Shown piece by piece: positions 36,271 through 48,512 of a stretch of DNA of 64,000 nucleotides; position 1 is the stretch's first letter, and every line of letters begins with the position of its first letter. Origin of the DNA: Viola odorata (lineage: Eukaryota; Streptophyta; Magnoliopsida; Malpighiales; Violaceae); assembly GCA_963691705.1 (NCBI GenBank), contig OY829541.1, positions 52,782,377 through 52,846,376 on the forward strand, written 5' to 3'. A model generated the notes under the pieces. That model was not told the origin of the DNA. It saw nothing but the letters and a program-made list of their open reading frames with translations, and did no database searches. The translations under genes and the position numbers were made by a program.

Positions 36271-37912
36271 TGATCGTCAGTCAAATATACTTAAATTTAT
36301 CCAGATTCCTAACTGCACAAAGTAATGTGTATAGAGCAAGTCAGGGTCGAACCACAGAGATTGAAGGACTAATTTGCTAGTGAACTAGTATAACAAGGCA
36401 ATATGCAACAAATCTAACCAAAGTAACAATAACAGGGGGGTTTTATGTTGATTAATAAATTAATCAACGCAGAGTAGGGAAGCTAACAAAGCAGAATTAA
36501 AAAGTACTTATCTAGGGCACGAAAGTAAATCGGAATCCAGGGCCAGAAATGTAAATTGTTATCCAGAGCAAGAGATGTAAACAGATCGAATGCGGGAAAA
36601 GTAACGAAAAGGATACTAATCAAATGAGACGAGATCTTAGCGAAAGGTGCTCCCTTGGGTTGTTTTCTAGGTCGGCTAGTCATTGGTGCAGAAGTTTTCC
36701 AGACTTATGTGCAGATCTGCTATAGGGACCGCGTTTCCACACCGCATCCCCTGCTTACCTTCGTAGATAAAAGTCACCCCCCGTTTCCACATATGAGGTG
36801 ACCTTGACGTTCAGCCATCCTCCCAGCTACCTTCCTTGTCATGAAAAGGTAGCCTTGACCGTCCGGCCTGTCACGGCTCGAAGTAGGGAGGCTAAATTCA
36901 AAACGCCCATGAAGGAGAGGTAAGACAGATCTAGGGCGCGATAGCTCAGCTTGTCAGACTCGTATCGCATACCCTAGATAATTGTTTTCCCCCAGGTGAG
37001 GCCTCTCGCGCTGCCTCCCCTAGGTGCCTGCTCGAACTCTAGGGCTTCGCGTCAGTTATAACCCTGGAATATGACGTTACTCATGCAGAAACACCAAAAG
37101 ATGATCAAGCTCTTAACATTTCTAGACAAGCATGTAGTTAAATCAGTAAACAGTCATGTGTCACAAGAGAATATATTAAGCATGCATTAGACCTCTTAGC
37201 CAAACCCTACAACCCGTGGAACACCCTTCACCAAGAAAGGGGTATTTAGCTACTCATACTATAATATAAACAGTAGGTAGATATAATCATACAATGATAA
37301 AACAAAGAAAGTAAAAAGGGAGTAGAGTAAACCGATAGATTAATTAATAATCGAGGAGGAAAGTTGTTGACAATGGCTGCTCTTAATCGGGAAGAAGAGG
37401 AGATGATCCCCAGAAAATAAACACTGAAACTAATGTAAGAAATTATCCTTGGAATAGTCGTCCTTACAAAAACCCTAAAACTATGCTTATATAGCCTAAG
37501 CCTAGCTAGGAGATAAAACAGCTAAGGGGAGAGGAAGGATCAATGAGGGCGTGACAGCACACGTCCTTGCAAAAGGAATATTCTGGGATTCCTGGCACGT
37601 CTGCTATCTTCTGGAAGCGCCTGGGATTTCGTGCGGATCTCAGAAGATGCTCTCTTTGGAAGAAGGCTCAGAACTGTCGAGGCCTTGAGACAGCGCACTG
37701 GTCTGGTTCGCGTCGAGGTCTTGACAACGTTCTTTCTTCTAGACCTGGAAAATGGAATTCCTCAGAAATGCTCTAAAATAGCTTCTTTTCGGCCTTTTCC
37801 CTTCCTTGATGCTAATTTGCAAATAAAATTGAAATGAGGGTAAAATAGCAACATCGAGCCCCCGAAAGGGCTAGAAAGGAGGGTAAAACCGAGAGCATGA
37901 AACGTGCTATCA
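36271..37912 (-). repeat. Element A 5' LTR
   Basis: The LTR is 1642 bp with TGAT...ATCA ends. A TATA box (TATATAAG on the minus strand) lies at 37486-37493. Confidence 0.95.
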
Positions 37913-38585
37913 CGAAACAATCAATCACATAAGAGAAAATCTATAAGCAGGGATCATGCAACTGCTCATCAAAGGCTCATGGCAGACTATTTCGACGAGC
38001 CATGCACTTACACTGAAATACAATTTAGAAGAAGATTTCGAACGAGAAGGTCACTATTTCTCCGAATTGTAGAAGCTTTGTCAAACTACGACAACTACTT
38101 CACTCAAAGGCAGAATCATGTGGGCAAGCTTGGTTTGACGCCTATCCAGAAGTGTGCAGCTGCCATGCGTATTCTCACATATGGAGTCGTCAGGGATGCT
38201 TGTGATGAGTATGTGAAGATTGGAGAAACCACTGTAATTTTTGCGAAGGAATAATTGCCTTGTTTCAAGATGAATACTTAAGACGGCCAAATGTGGAAGA
38301 CGTGCAAAGGTTACTCCGAGTTGGTCAGGAGCGTGGTTTCCCCGGAATGATTGGAAGTATCGATTGCATGCACTGGCAGTGGAAGAATTGTCCTAAGGCT
38401 TGGCAAGGGCAATTTACTAGTGGACACAAGGGCACGACAACAGTTATCCTCGAGGCGGTGGCGTCCTATGATTTGTGGATATGGCATGCTTTTTTTGGCT
38501 TGCCCGGAACATTGAACGACATAAATGTACTAGATAGGTCATCAGTTTTTGACGACATTGAGTCTGGTGAAGCTCCAATGGTGGA
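37913..38585 (+). pseudogene. PIF/Harbinger transposase, piece 2 (DDE domain, first part)
   Basis: After the CGAAA duplication the transposase frame continues with KRKSISRDHATAHQRL, FRRRFRTRRSLFLRIVEAL and ILTYGVVRDACDEY. Near 38240 a short deletion shifts the frame, and FQDEYLRRPNVEDVQRLL continues in the next one. Two of the three catalytic acids are visible: Asp in GSIDCMHWQWKNCP and Asp in LPGTLNDINVLDRS. The piece ends at 38585 where element B entered. Harbinger transposases cut at TTA-type targets, but the deletion alone would have made this copy inactive. Confidence 0.85.
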
Positions 38586-40173
38586 TGATATGATGCCTTT
38601 TTATGCATGTTTTTCCCTCTCTTTTAGGTCTAATTTCACACTTGATACTACTAATTTGGCTTGTTTTCCAACCACTTTGTAGATTTGGACTAAAGGGAGA
38701 AACTTGCTAAAAAGCGCGCCATTTGGATGCATTTTTGCTGATCTTACATCGTCGAGCCCTAGATGCAGTTTTATCGTCGAGACCTACCGTCGGGACCTAG
38801 ACGAGATCTTATGTCTAGGCCTAGACGAAGCACGTGGATGTTTCTTTTCGGATGACGCTTGGCCGAAGATGCTAAAAAGATTCTAGCGGGATTCCATGTG
38901 CAAATCATCCAGCTCATCAGAGAATATTCCTCTATACCATTTTGTCCCCTAGTGGGGTTGTTAGGCTATATATAGAACCTTAACTTTAGGTTAAAAGGGG
39001 GGTACTCTTTAGTATATTTTTCATCTTTTTAGGGTTTTCAATCATTGTAGCCACCTCTCTAACATTGGGGTTTGTTCTTCCTTTATTTTTCCAGAAATTG
39101 GAGCCCCAAGCTCCAATTAGTTTTTAATCCAGATTTTCGTTTTCATCTGCACCTCTTCTCTGTTTATGTTGCTTTCTCCATCTATCTTGTGCATGATTTC
39201 CAGCATGAGTGGCTAAATCTCTTAGTCTTGGCAGGGGTGTTTTAAGGATTGCAAGAGGATAGTTGGGAGGTCAAAGTGTTCTTAAAACGTGTTCATTGTT
39301 GTATCCGTTTTCTTGCCATTTTATTGTCATTTTGTGTGAGATTTGTTGGTAGTTTGATCACCTATTTGCATGTTTCTCATGAATATTGTCATTTCCATGG
39401 TAATAACTAACGTGAGGCCATGGAATAGAGTAGGCACCTGGTCCAGAGTCATCATGTCGTTTGGTCCAATCTGGCTAGGGCAAGAAACCGGTTAGGGCAG
39501 ACTTCTCAGTGTCTAGCCCTAGACGTGTCTTCTCTCCACTTCACGGGCCTGTGTGTATGACCCATAAGCGTACCTTGGGCACAGTGTCACGGCCACTCCC
39601 ATAAGCGTACCTTGGGAGTGACTTCTCTTAAGAAGAGAAGTAGGGAATCTCCGTGAAAACAGGGTTCCTATAGCACGTATATGGCGTGAACGCAGTCTAT
39701 CCTTGCACCGATGACCGACTAGACCTCGACGCAATCCGCCGTCTACCCCTGCTAAGATTTCTCCTTTTATCTGATCTATTATCTTTACTTACTTTGCTAT
39801 CATCTTTATTACACTTGTTAGTCTTTACCATTTTTATTGATATTCTCTTGCTTTATTTTCGTTCCCTTTTTATTTAATTATTTTGTTTGTCTATTATTAC
39901 TTGTTATTTGCATCTTGATTATCTGTCCCAACATCAACTGCCATCGTTGGCTAGATTCGTCTAGACCAACCAAAACCCCCCCTTTTTGTGTTACTTCTTT
40001 GTCTGTTGCATTTTCGTCTTCATCATACATTTAGGGCAAGATTAAATTTAGTCCTTCATTTTCCCTGTGGTTCGACCCTGACTTGCCGCTATATACATTA
40101 ATTTGTGCATCTAGCCTATCAGGAACTTTACAAATACTCTATTACTTTTGACGCGCGTTTCGACGGCGCGTCA
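38586..40173 (+). repeat. Element B 5' LTR
   Basis: The LTR starts TGATATGATGCC and ends CGGCGCGTCA. About 165-245 bases in is a cluster of the dispersed motif, including the perfect palindrome GTCTAGGCCTAGAC. ATAAGCGTACCTTGGG occurs twice near 39565 and 39600. Confidence 0.97.
38966..38975 (+). promoter_or_regulatory. TATA box of element B 5' LTR
   Basis: CTATATATAG lies about 380 bp into the LTR. The copy in the 3' LTR is at 50646-50655. Confidence 0.6.
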
Positions 40174-40178
40174 AATTT

Positions 40179-40196
40179 TGGCGCCGTTGCCGGGGA
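40179..40196 (+). other. Element B primer-binding site, tRNA-Asp type
   Basis: TGGCGCCGTTGCCGGGGA starts five bases after the LTR end. Confidence 0.95.
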
Positions 40197-40232
40197 GAGT
40201 GTTTACGGACTAATTTTCTTTCTTTTACTTGT

Positions 40233-43200
40233 ATGACCAGGAGATCTGCACCAGACCTTCTACCCCTCGACCACGAACTCACGAAGACAGAGAGAGAATT
40301 TCGGAGACAGGCTGGAGCAACCTCTAGAAGAGTAATTCCCCGTCCTGCCCTCGACAGTCAAACCTCTAGTCAGACCGGTCCCGACAATCATCTTCATCCC
40401 GACCTCGACAACCTAGTAGTTGTCTACCCCGAGATACTCAATATGGCAGACCGTCCTAATATCGACAATCCTCCGCAGACCATTGAGGACCTCAATGGTG
40501 CCCCTGAAACACCAAACACTTGTATCGTTTGGCCCACTGTTCCTCATGATTGGACGCTCAAGTCTGCAGTCATGCACCATCTACCCCTCTTCCGTGGTGT
40601 TCCAAAGGAAAATCCTCACCGTCATCTTCAGCAATTACACTCTATTTGCGACGCCATGAAGCCAGCCAATGTCAGTATTGAGCACGCCAAACTCCGAGCC
40701 TTCATGTGGTCTTTGAAAGATGATGCCCTAGACTGGTTCTATGATCTACCCCCAAACTCCATCAATTCTTGGGCTGAAATGTCAAAATCCTTCACCGAAA
40801 AATATTACCCATCAGAAATGGCTAATGTAACTCGCAAGCAATTGGTGTCTATAGTCCAGAGGAAAGAAGAAGATTTTGGCCAGTACCATGAGCGCTACAA
40901 AAAGATGCAAGCTATGTGCCCCTCACACAACCTTACCGAGCACGCCCTCATTCAATATTTTTGTGAAGGTCTCAAAGCTCGTGACAAGGCATTGCTCAAC
41001 GCCGCTGCTGGTGGTGCTATCACCAGACTCACCCCTGCTGCCGCGAAGGCTACCATAGAGTTAATGGCAAGGAATTGCATACCCGAGGAAAGCAATCATC
41101 CAGGGCAAGATGCCCAAGTGGCCGCGATGCAGACCCAATTGACCGCTATGATGGGCATGCTTCAGAACATGACCCCTGGACAGTCAGTTCAGGTCAAGAC
41201 CTGTCAAATTTGCAACATGCCTGATCATCCTACAGATGCGTGCCCCCACATCCCTGATGAGATCCAAAGCATCAACGCTATTGGAAATTACAATCAGGCC
41301 CCCTACGGACAGAATTACAATCAGGTGTGGAGACCACCAAACTCCGGCTGGGTCAGCCATCAACAAGCGTCTGGACCAGGACAACCAATGCAGCACAATC
41401 AGTACATGAATCAGGCCCAGCCACCTTTCAACGCCCAAAACTTCAAGCCTAGACCTACCCATCCCAACAACCAACAACCTTTCTATCAGACCGATCAGGG
41501 CCAGACCTCCAATTCTTCTGCCCCACCGGTTGATGAGGTAGCTCACTGTAGGAACGCCATCACTGATCTACAAAAACAAATGAGCATCATGTCTGATCTA
41601 CAAAAACAAATGAGCATCATGGCCGCGGACATGAAAGAATTGAAAAACCAGGGCAGATTGCCGCCCCAGACTGAGGCCAACCCAAAGCACAATGTGTGTG
41701 CTATGACTCTTCGCAGTGGCTATGTCTTGCCCCGTCCAGAGCATCTAGGCCTCGACGTTGAAAAATCATCCCCAGAGCATCTAGGCCTCGACGTCAAAAA
41801 GTCTCCTGAATCTGAAATCTTGCCCAAGAAAATACCCAAAGCCAAGTTTATTGGGCCTAAACTCCCAGAAGTGATGGAGGACCGCATTAGATCTCCACGA
41901 GGGATGGCTCCACGAGGTGACACGAGCCCACAAGAATTCACCCAGGAGTATATACACAAGATCCTCGAGCCGCCCTTTCCTCAAAGGCTCGTCAAGACCA
42001 AGAAGAAGGAAGAAGACAGCGAAATCCTTGATATGTTCCGAAAAGTTATCGTCAATATCCCACTTCTCCAGGCCATCAAAAATGTGCCTCGCTATGCCAA
42101 GTTCCTAAAAACGCTCTGCACCAACAAATGCAACTTGACAGTGGTAAACAAGATAAGTGTGGGGGTCCAGGTCTCCGCTCTCATTCAGCAAAAAATCCCT
42201 CCAAAATGCAGTGATCGGGGCATGTTTGTTATCCCTTGCACCATTGGGACAGTCAACAAAGGAAAAGCTATGTGTGACCTAGGGGCCGGCATTAATGTCA
42301 TGCCCTTGACGATCTTCATCAGTCTAGGCCTGGGACCCCTCGAACCAACCCAACTTGTTATCCAATTGGCTGATCGTTCCATAATCCGCCCCGAAGGGGT
42401 AATTAAGGACGTCTTGGTCCAAGTAGGCGACTTTCTATTTCCCGCGGACTTCTATGTCATTGCAATGGAGAACGAAGAATCCGCTAAAGCCACAGATGTG
42501 CTTCTAGGCCGACCATTTCTAGCCACAGCCAGGGCGAAGATAGACGTTCACGACGCATCTATTTCTCTTGAATTTGATGGGGAAATCATCAAGTTCCAAA
42601 TGATGGATGCCATGCGATACCCCTCCGATTTTGCCTCTGATCTCTCTTGTGTGAATTTTGTTGATTTGATTGACCCCCTAGTCGATAAAGTTGCTGACTT
42701 AAATTCTTTTGAACCCTTACAGGTTGCCCTAGATTGGAGCATCACGCCAGCAACATTGGACGTCTTGGCCTCAACGATCAATATTCCTCCGGAGCTGCAT
42801 ACCAACGTTGCAACCCTAGAGGAAAAGCCTCTTGACGCCTCCCTTCAAACTGCTATCTCTCCTTATCACGGTCAGCACACCAAACTACCTCCATCCCTTG
42901 TGCGGGCGCCTATTCTTGAGTTGAAAGCTCTTCCAGCGCATCTCAAATACGCCTATCTAGGTGCAGACAACTCGCTCCCAGTTATTATCTCCAATCGGTT
43001 AGACCATGCCGAAGAAGCTAAATTGATTTCTTTGCTTAAAGAGTTCAAGTCGGCCATAGGGTGGACTATTGCCGACATCAAGGGTTTATCTCCAGATCTA
43101 TGCACTCATCGGATCCATCTTGAGGACGCAAGTAAAACGGTCCGCCAGCCACAGCGACGCCTGAACCCCCCAATGATGGAGGTAGTGAAGACAGAAATAT

Positions 43201-45824
43201 TGAAGCTCTTGGACGCGGGTGTGATCTACCCCATTTCGGACAGCCCTTGGGTAAGCCCCGTCCAGGTCGTGCCAAAGAAATCCGGAATCACCATTATAAC
43301 TGGCCAAGACGGAGAGTTGATTCCGACCCGAATTCAGAACGGCTGGAGAGTGTGTATTGATTATCGGCGTCTGAATGCAGCCACCCGGAAAGATCATTTC
43401 CCCCTCCCGTTTATTGATCAAATGCTGGAGCGACTCGCGGGCAAAACCCATTACTGCTGTCTAGACGGATATTCCGGTTTTCACCAAATCCCAGTTGCCC
43501 TAGACGATCAGGAGAAGACCACCTTCACCTGCCCCTTTGGCACTTTTGCATATCGAAGAATGGCGTTCAGCCTTTGCAATGCCCCAGCCACTTTTCAGCG
43601 ATGCATGATCAGTATCTTCTCCGAATTCGTCGAAGAATGCATCGAAGTCTTCATGGATGATTTCACTGTCTACGGCAACTCCTTCTCTGAATGCTTGTCC
43701 AGCCTGCGAAAGATTCTTCAACGATGCGTCGAGACCAATCTGGTTCTTAACTTCGAGAAATGCCACTTTATGGTGGACCACGGCCTCATCTTGGGCCACA
43801 TAGTCTCCATCAAAGACATCGAGGTCGACAAAGCAAAAATTGAAGTGATTGAGTCATTGCCCTATCCTACATGCGCCCGAGACATCCGTTCCTTTCTAGG
43901 GCATGCCGGCTTCTACAGGAGGTTCATTAAAGATTTCTCAAAAATCAGCCAACCAATGTGTCGTCTATTGCAGAAAGATGCTGATTTTGTATTCGATGAC
44001 AAGTGCAAGTCAGCATTTGACTCTCTCAAAGCCAAACTGACGTCTGCACCTATTATTAGAGCCCCCGACTGGTCCCTTCCCTTTGAAATCATGTGCGACG
44101 CCAGCAATCATGCTCTTGGAGCCGTCTTGGGGCAGACGAAGGACAAAGAACACTATGTGATTTATTATGCTTCCAAATTACTTGATCCTGCCCAGCAAAA
44201 CTACACAGTCACCGAAAGAGAACTCCTAGCTGTCGTTTACGCCCTAGACAAATTTCGTCAGTACCTCTTGGGCACTCACGTCATCGTCTACACCGACCAT
44301 TCTGCCCTAAGGTGCCTCCTGACGAAGGTAGATGCTAAACCACGCCTTATCCGTTGGATTTTGCTCCTCCAAGAGTTTCATCTTCTCATCAAGGATAAGA
44401 AAGGCGCAGAGAATGTGGTCGCGGACCATTTGAGTAGACTTCCTGCCCAAGATGATAATTCACTAGTGCCAATCAGGGATGTCTTCCCTGACGAGCGTGT
44501 CTGTCTTACCCAAGCTGTCCAATTTCCATGGTTCACGGATATTGCAAATTTTTGTGCTACAGGCTCTTTCCCCGCGGATGCATCACCTAGCGAACGCACC
44601 AGAATTCGGAAGCAAGCGAAATACTACATCTGGGACAGCCCCTACCTATGGAAGTATTGCTCCGACCAAGTGGTGAGGCGTTGCGTGAATCTTGAGGAAG
44701 TGCCCTCAATCTTAAAGTTTTGTCACTCTTCCGTAGAGGGAGGCCATTTTGGTACCAAAAAGACCGCAATGAAAGTTCTCGAAGCCGGATTCTTTTGGCC
44801 ATCCCTATTCCGTGATTGTTATATGTATTGTGCGTCTTGCCCTAGATGCCAAGTTACGGGGAATATTGGTGCACGCAACCAGATGCCCTTGACATGTATC
44901 ATCTCTTGCGAGATCTTTGATATCTGGGGTATAGACTTTATGGGGCCATTTCCGAATTCTTGTGGTAACACTTACATCATCCTCGCCGTCGACAATGTGT
45001 CTAAGTGGGTCGAGGCCAAGGCAACCAAGACAGATGACTCAAAAGTGGTTGTCGAGTTTCTACGCTCCAATATCTTCAATCGATTTGGCACACCACGTGC
45101 CCTAATCAGTGACCGGGGCACCCATTTTTGCAACCGAATCGTCTACTCTCTCCTCAACAAGTACGGAGTGACTCATCGCGTCTCCACCGCTTATCACCCC
45201 CAGACGAATGGGCAAGCTGAAGTTTCCAACAGGGAGATCAAAGCAATTCTTGAAAAGACGGTCAATCCGTCACGAAAGGATTGGAGCACGAAACTTGGAG
45301 ATGCTCTTTGGGCTTACCGGACAGCCTACAAAACCCCGATTGGGATGACACCTTATCGACTTGTCTATGGCAAGCCATGTCATTTGCCAGTGGAGATTGA
45401 GCACAAAGCCTTCTGGGCCGTCAAGCAGGTCAATACAGATCTAGACCAAGCCGGCAAACATCGTCGCTTGCAAATCCAAGAACTGGAGGAATTAAGAGAT
45501 GATGCCTACGAGAATGCTCTCATCTACAAGAACAAGACAAAAGTTCAACACGATAAGCTTCTGGCCCCCAAATCATTTGTTGTTGGACAAAAAGTCTTAT
45601 TATACAACTCTCGTTTGCGTTTGTTCGCAGGAAAATTGAAATCCAAATGGACAGGCCCCTATCTGGTTACCACGGTTTTTGACCATGGAGCTGTCGAGAT
45701 CCAGAGCCTAGACACGGGCGTCGCCTTCAAAGTAAACGGTCATCGCTTAAAGCCATTCTACGAAGGTTTCAAACCCTTCACGATCGATGAAATGAGGGTG
45801 GCAGATCCACCAGTCTTGCCCTAG
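40233..45824 (+). CDS. Element B Gag-Pol polyprotein (1863 aa), intact
   Basis: One uninterrupted frame encodes the whole gag-pol of an Athila-lineage Ty3/gypsy element. Gag domain: about residues 95-260. CCHC zinc knuckle [14 protein letters not shown]: 324-337. Aspartic protease: DLGAG at 682-686. Reverse transcriptase: about 960-1180, with FMDDF at 1140-1144. RNase H: from about 1285, [10 protein letters not shown], with its first Asp at 1289. Integrase: zinc-binding HHCC (His 1498 and 1505, Cys 1536 and 1539), catalytic Asp 1568, Asp 1627 and Glu 1663 in D-x58-D-x35-E spacing. The start ATG at 40233 matches that of elements A and C. Gag carries two in-frame tandem duplications: LQKQMSIM (41565-41624) and EHLGLDV (41737-41803). 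No frameshift separates gag from pol. Cytoplasmic particle assembly and nuclear integration are inferred from the family. Confidence 0.95.
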   Translation: MTRRSAPDLLPLDHELTKTEREFRRQAGATSRRVIPRPALDSQTSSQTGPDNHLHPDLDNLVVVYPEILNMADRPNIDNPPQTIEDLNGAPETPNTCIVWPTVPHDWTLKSAVMHHLPLFRGVPKENPHRHLQQLHSICDAMKPANVSIEHAKLRAFMWSLKDDALDWFYDLPPNSINSWAEMSKSFTEKYYPSEMANVTRKQLVSIVQRKEEDFGQYHERYKKMQAMCPSHNLTEHALIQYFCEGLKARDKALLNAAAGGAITRLTPAAAKATIELMARNCIPEESNHPGQDAQVAAMQTQLTAMMGMLQNMTPGQSVQVKTCQICNMPDHPTDACPHIPDEIQSINAIGNYNQAPYGQNYNQVWRPPNSGWVSHQQASGPGQPMQHNQYMNQAQPPFNAQNFKPRPTHPNNQQPFYQTDQGQTSNSSAPPVDEVAHCRNAITDLQKQMSIMSDLQKQMSIMAADMKELKNQGRLPPQTEANPKHNVCAMTLRSGYVLPRPEHLGLDVEKSSPEHLGLDVKKSPESEILPKKIPKAKFIGPKLPEVMEDRIRSPRGMAPRGDTSPQEFTQEYIHKILEPPFPQRLVKTKKKEEDSEILDMFRKVIVNIPLLQAIKNVPRYAKFLKTLCTNKCNLTVVNKISVGVQVSALIQQKIPPKCSDRGMFVIPCTIGTVNKGKAMCDLGAGINVMPLTIFISLGLGPLEPTQLVIQLADRSIIRPEGVIKDVLVQVGDFLFPADFYVIAMENEESAKATDVLLGRPFLATARAKIDVHDASISLEFDGEIIKFQMMDAMRYPSDFASDLSCVNFVDLIDPLVDKVADLNSFEPLQVALDWSITPATLDVLASTINIPPELHTNVATLEEKPLDASLQTAISPYHGQHTKLPPSLVRAPILELKALPAHLKYAYLGADNSLPVIISNRLDHAEEAKLISLLKEFKSAIGWTIADIKGLSPDLCTHRIHLEDASKTVRQPQRRLNPPMMEVVKTEILKLLDAGVIYPISDSPWVSPVQVVPKKSGITIITGQDGELIPTRIQNGWRVCIDYRRLNAATRKDHFPLPFIDQMLERLAGKTHYCCLDGYSGFHQIPVALDDQEKTTFTCPFGTFAYRRMAFSLCNAPATFQRCMISIFSEFVEECIEVFMDDFTVYGNSFSECLSSLRKILQRCVETNLVLNFEKCHFMVDHGLILGHIVSIKDIEVDKAKIEVIESLPYPTCARDIRSFLGHAGFYRRFIKDFSKISQPMCRLLQKDADFVFDDKCKSAFDSLKAKLTSAPIIRAPDWSLPFEIMCDASNHALGAVLGQTKDKEHYVIYYASKLLDPAQQNYTVTERELLAVVYALDKFRQYLLGTHVIVYTDHSALRCLLTKVDAKPRLIRWILLLQEFHLLIKDKKGAENVVADHLSRLPAQDDNSLVPIRDVFPDERVCLTQAVQFPWFTDIANFCATGSFPADASPSERTRIRKQAKYYIWDSPYLWKYCSDQVVRRCVNLEEVPSILKFCHSSVEGGHFGTKKTAMKVLEAGFFWPSLFRDCYMYCASCPRCQVTGNIGARNQMPLTCIISCEIFDIWGIDFMGPFPNSCGNTYIILAVDNVSKWVEAKATKTDDSKVVVEFLRSNIFNRFGTPRALISDRGTHFCNRIVYSLLNKYGVTHRVSTAYHPQTNGQAEVSNREIKAILEKTVNPSRKDWSTKLGDALWAYRTAYKTPIGMTPYRLVYGKPCHLPVEIEHKAFWAVKQVNTDLDQAGKHRRLQIQELEELRDDAYENALIYKNKTKVQHDKLLAPKSFVVGQKVLLYNSRLRLFAGKLKSKWTGPYLVTTVFDHGAVEIQSLDTGVAFKVNGHRLKPFYEGFKPFTIDEMRVADPPVLP

Positions 45825-46777
45825 ACGCCTAAAATCGTCCGGGCCTAGACGAAAAAGATGGCCGGTCAAGGAGGCATTCCACACGCCTCATTTAATTTTT
45901 TCCTCGTATCCCTCTTGTAGATAATTATTTCCGTTATTTCTTTCTTTACTTAGTTTTTATTATTATTTCCTGTTTTATTTGGTTTATTTAGGCACTCTTT
46001 TCCGTTTTTTTCATGTTTTATTTAGTTTTTATTCCTTTAATTTCTTTTCCCCCCTTTTTTGTTTCTTCTTCCCGCTTCCCCATTTTCCCTTTCAAAATTT
46101 GAAGAACATTTAACCCCTTCTTTTTTGTTTTGCAGGTTGGAATCTGCGTCCAACCAGCGCGCGCCACGCGTCCGGCCGTTATCTTCATTTCGCCCAACCG
46201 CGTCGCGCCGCGTGGCACGCAATCCGCCTCTCCAGCCAACGCGCGACACGCGCCTTGTCCGCAATCCTGCTCGCGCGAATCAGCGCGCGACACGTGGCGG
46301 CGCCTTATCCACAATCCGCGCCTCCAATGCCCGCGCGCCACGTGGCAGATCCCCTCATCCAAATCGTCTTATCCGCAATCCGGATACGACCAACCAGCGC
46401 GCGACACGTGTACACAATCCGCGGCCTCCAATCCCGCAGCGCCACGTGTCCCGCGTCATCCTCAACGGTCATCAGCCAGTCAACGCGTTATCCTTGCGCA
46501 ATCCGCGTAGACCAACCAGAAGGCGCCACGTGGCAGCCCCTCATCCAGCCAATCCGCGTCCCCTGTGGCGATCCGCGTCTTCCCCTATCACCCAACCGCC
46601 TAGTGCCACGTGTCCCTCAGCGAATTCGAGCACGCCACGTGTCATCCGGCTTCCATCAACATCACTTACCCATTTTTCCTATCTATCTTGTTTTCTCTTT
46701 CCCTTTCAACCGACCACCTTTCTCCTTCACTCCATCTTCTTCCCTTGGAACCCTAACCACTCACTTAACCAAACACC
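45825..46777 (+). promoter_or_regulatory. Spacer with splice-acceptor-like site and CACGTG-rich GC island
   Basis: A T-rich stretch is followed at about 46118-46135 by a strong acceptor-like TTTTTTGTTTTGCAG. From about 46140 to 46650 the DNA becomes GC-rich and repeats units with CAGCGCGCGACACGTG or GCGCCACGTGGCAG. Seven CACGTG boxes lie between 46280 and 46650. A pyrimidine-rich leader (46655-46777) follows, just before the ATG of the third ORF. I see no clear TATA box. The layout suggests a promoter or a spliced leader for the third ORF. Several frames stay open here only because of base composition. Confidence 0.55.
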
Positions 46778-48512
46778 ATGTCCCCCAAAAGACCCACAAG
46801 AATTAAAATGGTGGCCCACAAAATCGGGACCACCAGCCGCCGCCCCACTCCCACCCGAAAAATCCCCTCACCCACCAACTCATTGTCCGCATCACCTTCA
46901 GCCGCGGATTCCGGCCAATCCCACTCTCGCCACACCCACATAGGGCCGGAAAATGAGGAAACCTCCGACCGCCAGCCTCCGACCGATGAAGACTTAGAAG
47001 TTACCGGGTCAAATCCGGCGACCCACACCATCACTAAATCCGGTCGGTCGGTCCCCAAGATCCCGGACCTCAACATTTACAAGTCGTCGGCACCGACGAC
47101 TGATCCGGCAACCACCGTCGAGCAGGAAGCCGCGTCCGAAGGGGAGGAAGAAATCGTCTTGGTCGTGAGGAAGCCTAAACCACCTCTGTCCGTCAAGGTT
47201 GAGGAGGTTACCATCGACGCCGGAGAACCATCTAATCCGGCGAATAAGAAAAGAAAGGTCACCGAGAAGGAAAAAGGCAAAGCAAAGGTCACCACCAGAT
47301 CTACAAAACCTCGCGCCACTTCACCCCCACCAGCTTCAGATCAGGTTACATCTGACCTCGCCGACCTTAAGGGTTGGCTCACTTTTGATGATAAACACTC
47401 TCTTGATAGACTTGTTGCTTTTAACTCGAAAGGTGTTAGCCCATGCGCGCGCCTTGATCTTGTGTTTTTGGACAAAATGAGTATAGGCTCTCGAGTTCAA
47501 GAGCTTGTAAAAGGTATTGGGTGGGAAGCTTTGTTCTTCCTGGAGCATCCGACCTTTTCCGAGCTCTCACTTGAGTTCTATTCCACATTTTGGCTTGCTT
47601 CGGACCAATTCAAGCCTAAGGGCAAGACTGGTCCGTGCCTATCAGCCCCTGATATTGTCCATTTTAGGCTGATGGGAAAATGGCGTAAAATGTCTGTCGA
47701 TAAGCTGAATTGTGTGTTGGGTGCTGTTAGTGTTGATGAGCTAGAATCTTCTTCGTATAGATCTGCCCATACCATATATCCTACTGATTTTGATGCTGAT
47801 GTTGCCTTTCAGGAGCTGACCGGCAAGGCAAATGCCGAGTTCAGCCCTAAACTTGCCAAAGGACATGAACTTTCTGACCCTGCTCTGAGGATCTTGCATT
47901 GATATTTGGCCTTTACTTACTCGGGCAAGCCCCATTCTTCTGGCCAGTTATCGATGCAAGAGCTGTTTTTCTTGTGGTGTATGAAGCATGCGATTAGGCT
48001 TAATCTTGGGTTTTGGTTTGCTACTGCTGTTTCATCTGTTCAGGCCATACCTCGTAGTCCTGTCATGGGGTCATTGGTCACTAGTATTGCTATAAACGAT
48101 GATTTTTTTTAATTTGGTTTTGCATTGTAGCAATCTATCTGCACCTGTTGATTTTAAGATGCTAGATCCTAAGACCCTCGATCAGATGGGTCATTTGTGT
48201 GTCTCACAGCGTATATTGCAGTTTAGTACACGTTGTACGCAGGTGAAAGATCAAGCATTCGGCACTAAGCACCAAGGAAACTTCATGTACCCGACTGATG
48301 CCCAAGCCACGCATCCTGGCCAAACTAGCTCTGCCCCAGACGCTCCGACCAGTCCCGCCCAAGATGATCCACCTAGTGCTCCATCAGCACAGGATGTTCA
48401 TCCTGCCCTCCTTGCCGCCACAGCTGAGACAAATATCCTCCTCCGGTCCATTTTGAAGCAACTACAAGATTTGACCACGGAAGTTGCTAGGCGCAACCTC
48501 CCGCATATGTAG
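46778..48512 (+). pseudogene. Element B third ORF (Athila env-like), two lesions
   Basis: The frame from the ATG at 46778 has a basic, Thr/Pro-rich head with a nuclear-signal-like KKRKVTEKEKGK. The conserved body follows: FNSKGVSPCARLDLVFL, HPTFSELSLEFY and DPALRILH. A TGA at 47900-47902 stands where element A has an Arg codon, consistent with a CGA-to-TGA change. The frame continues to a run of eight T at 48103-48110, where one extra base shifts it. The rest reads SNLSAPVDFK, TLDQMGHLCVSQR and LTTEVARRNLPHM, ending at 48512. The last part has a possible short coiled coil. No transmembrane anchor is evident. Function is unknown in the lineage, and an envelope role is unproven. Confidence 0.8.

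Larger units (their letters stand above)
23690..37912 (-). mobile_element. Element A: decayed full-length Athila retrotransposon
   Basis: This is a complete insertion on the minus strand. Its LTRs are at 36271-37912 (5') and 23690-25333 (3'), with a direct CGAAA on both outer sides (23685-23689 and 37913-37917). It carries a tRNA-Asp-type primer-binding site, gag-pol, a third ORF and a 3' region. By eye the LTRs differ at about 40 of 1642 positions. gag-pol and the third ORF are broken by stops, frameshifts and a deletion. A Mutator-like MITE is inserted in the third ORF. The element sits in the transposase gene of a Harbinger element. Confidence 0.95.

Noticed and set aside
46018..46943. Overlapping long ORFs in several frames between pol and the third ORF of element B
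   Set aside because: The frames are open because of high GC and repeat structure. They have no domain motifs and the third ORF starts at 46778.
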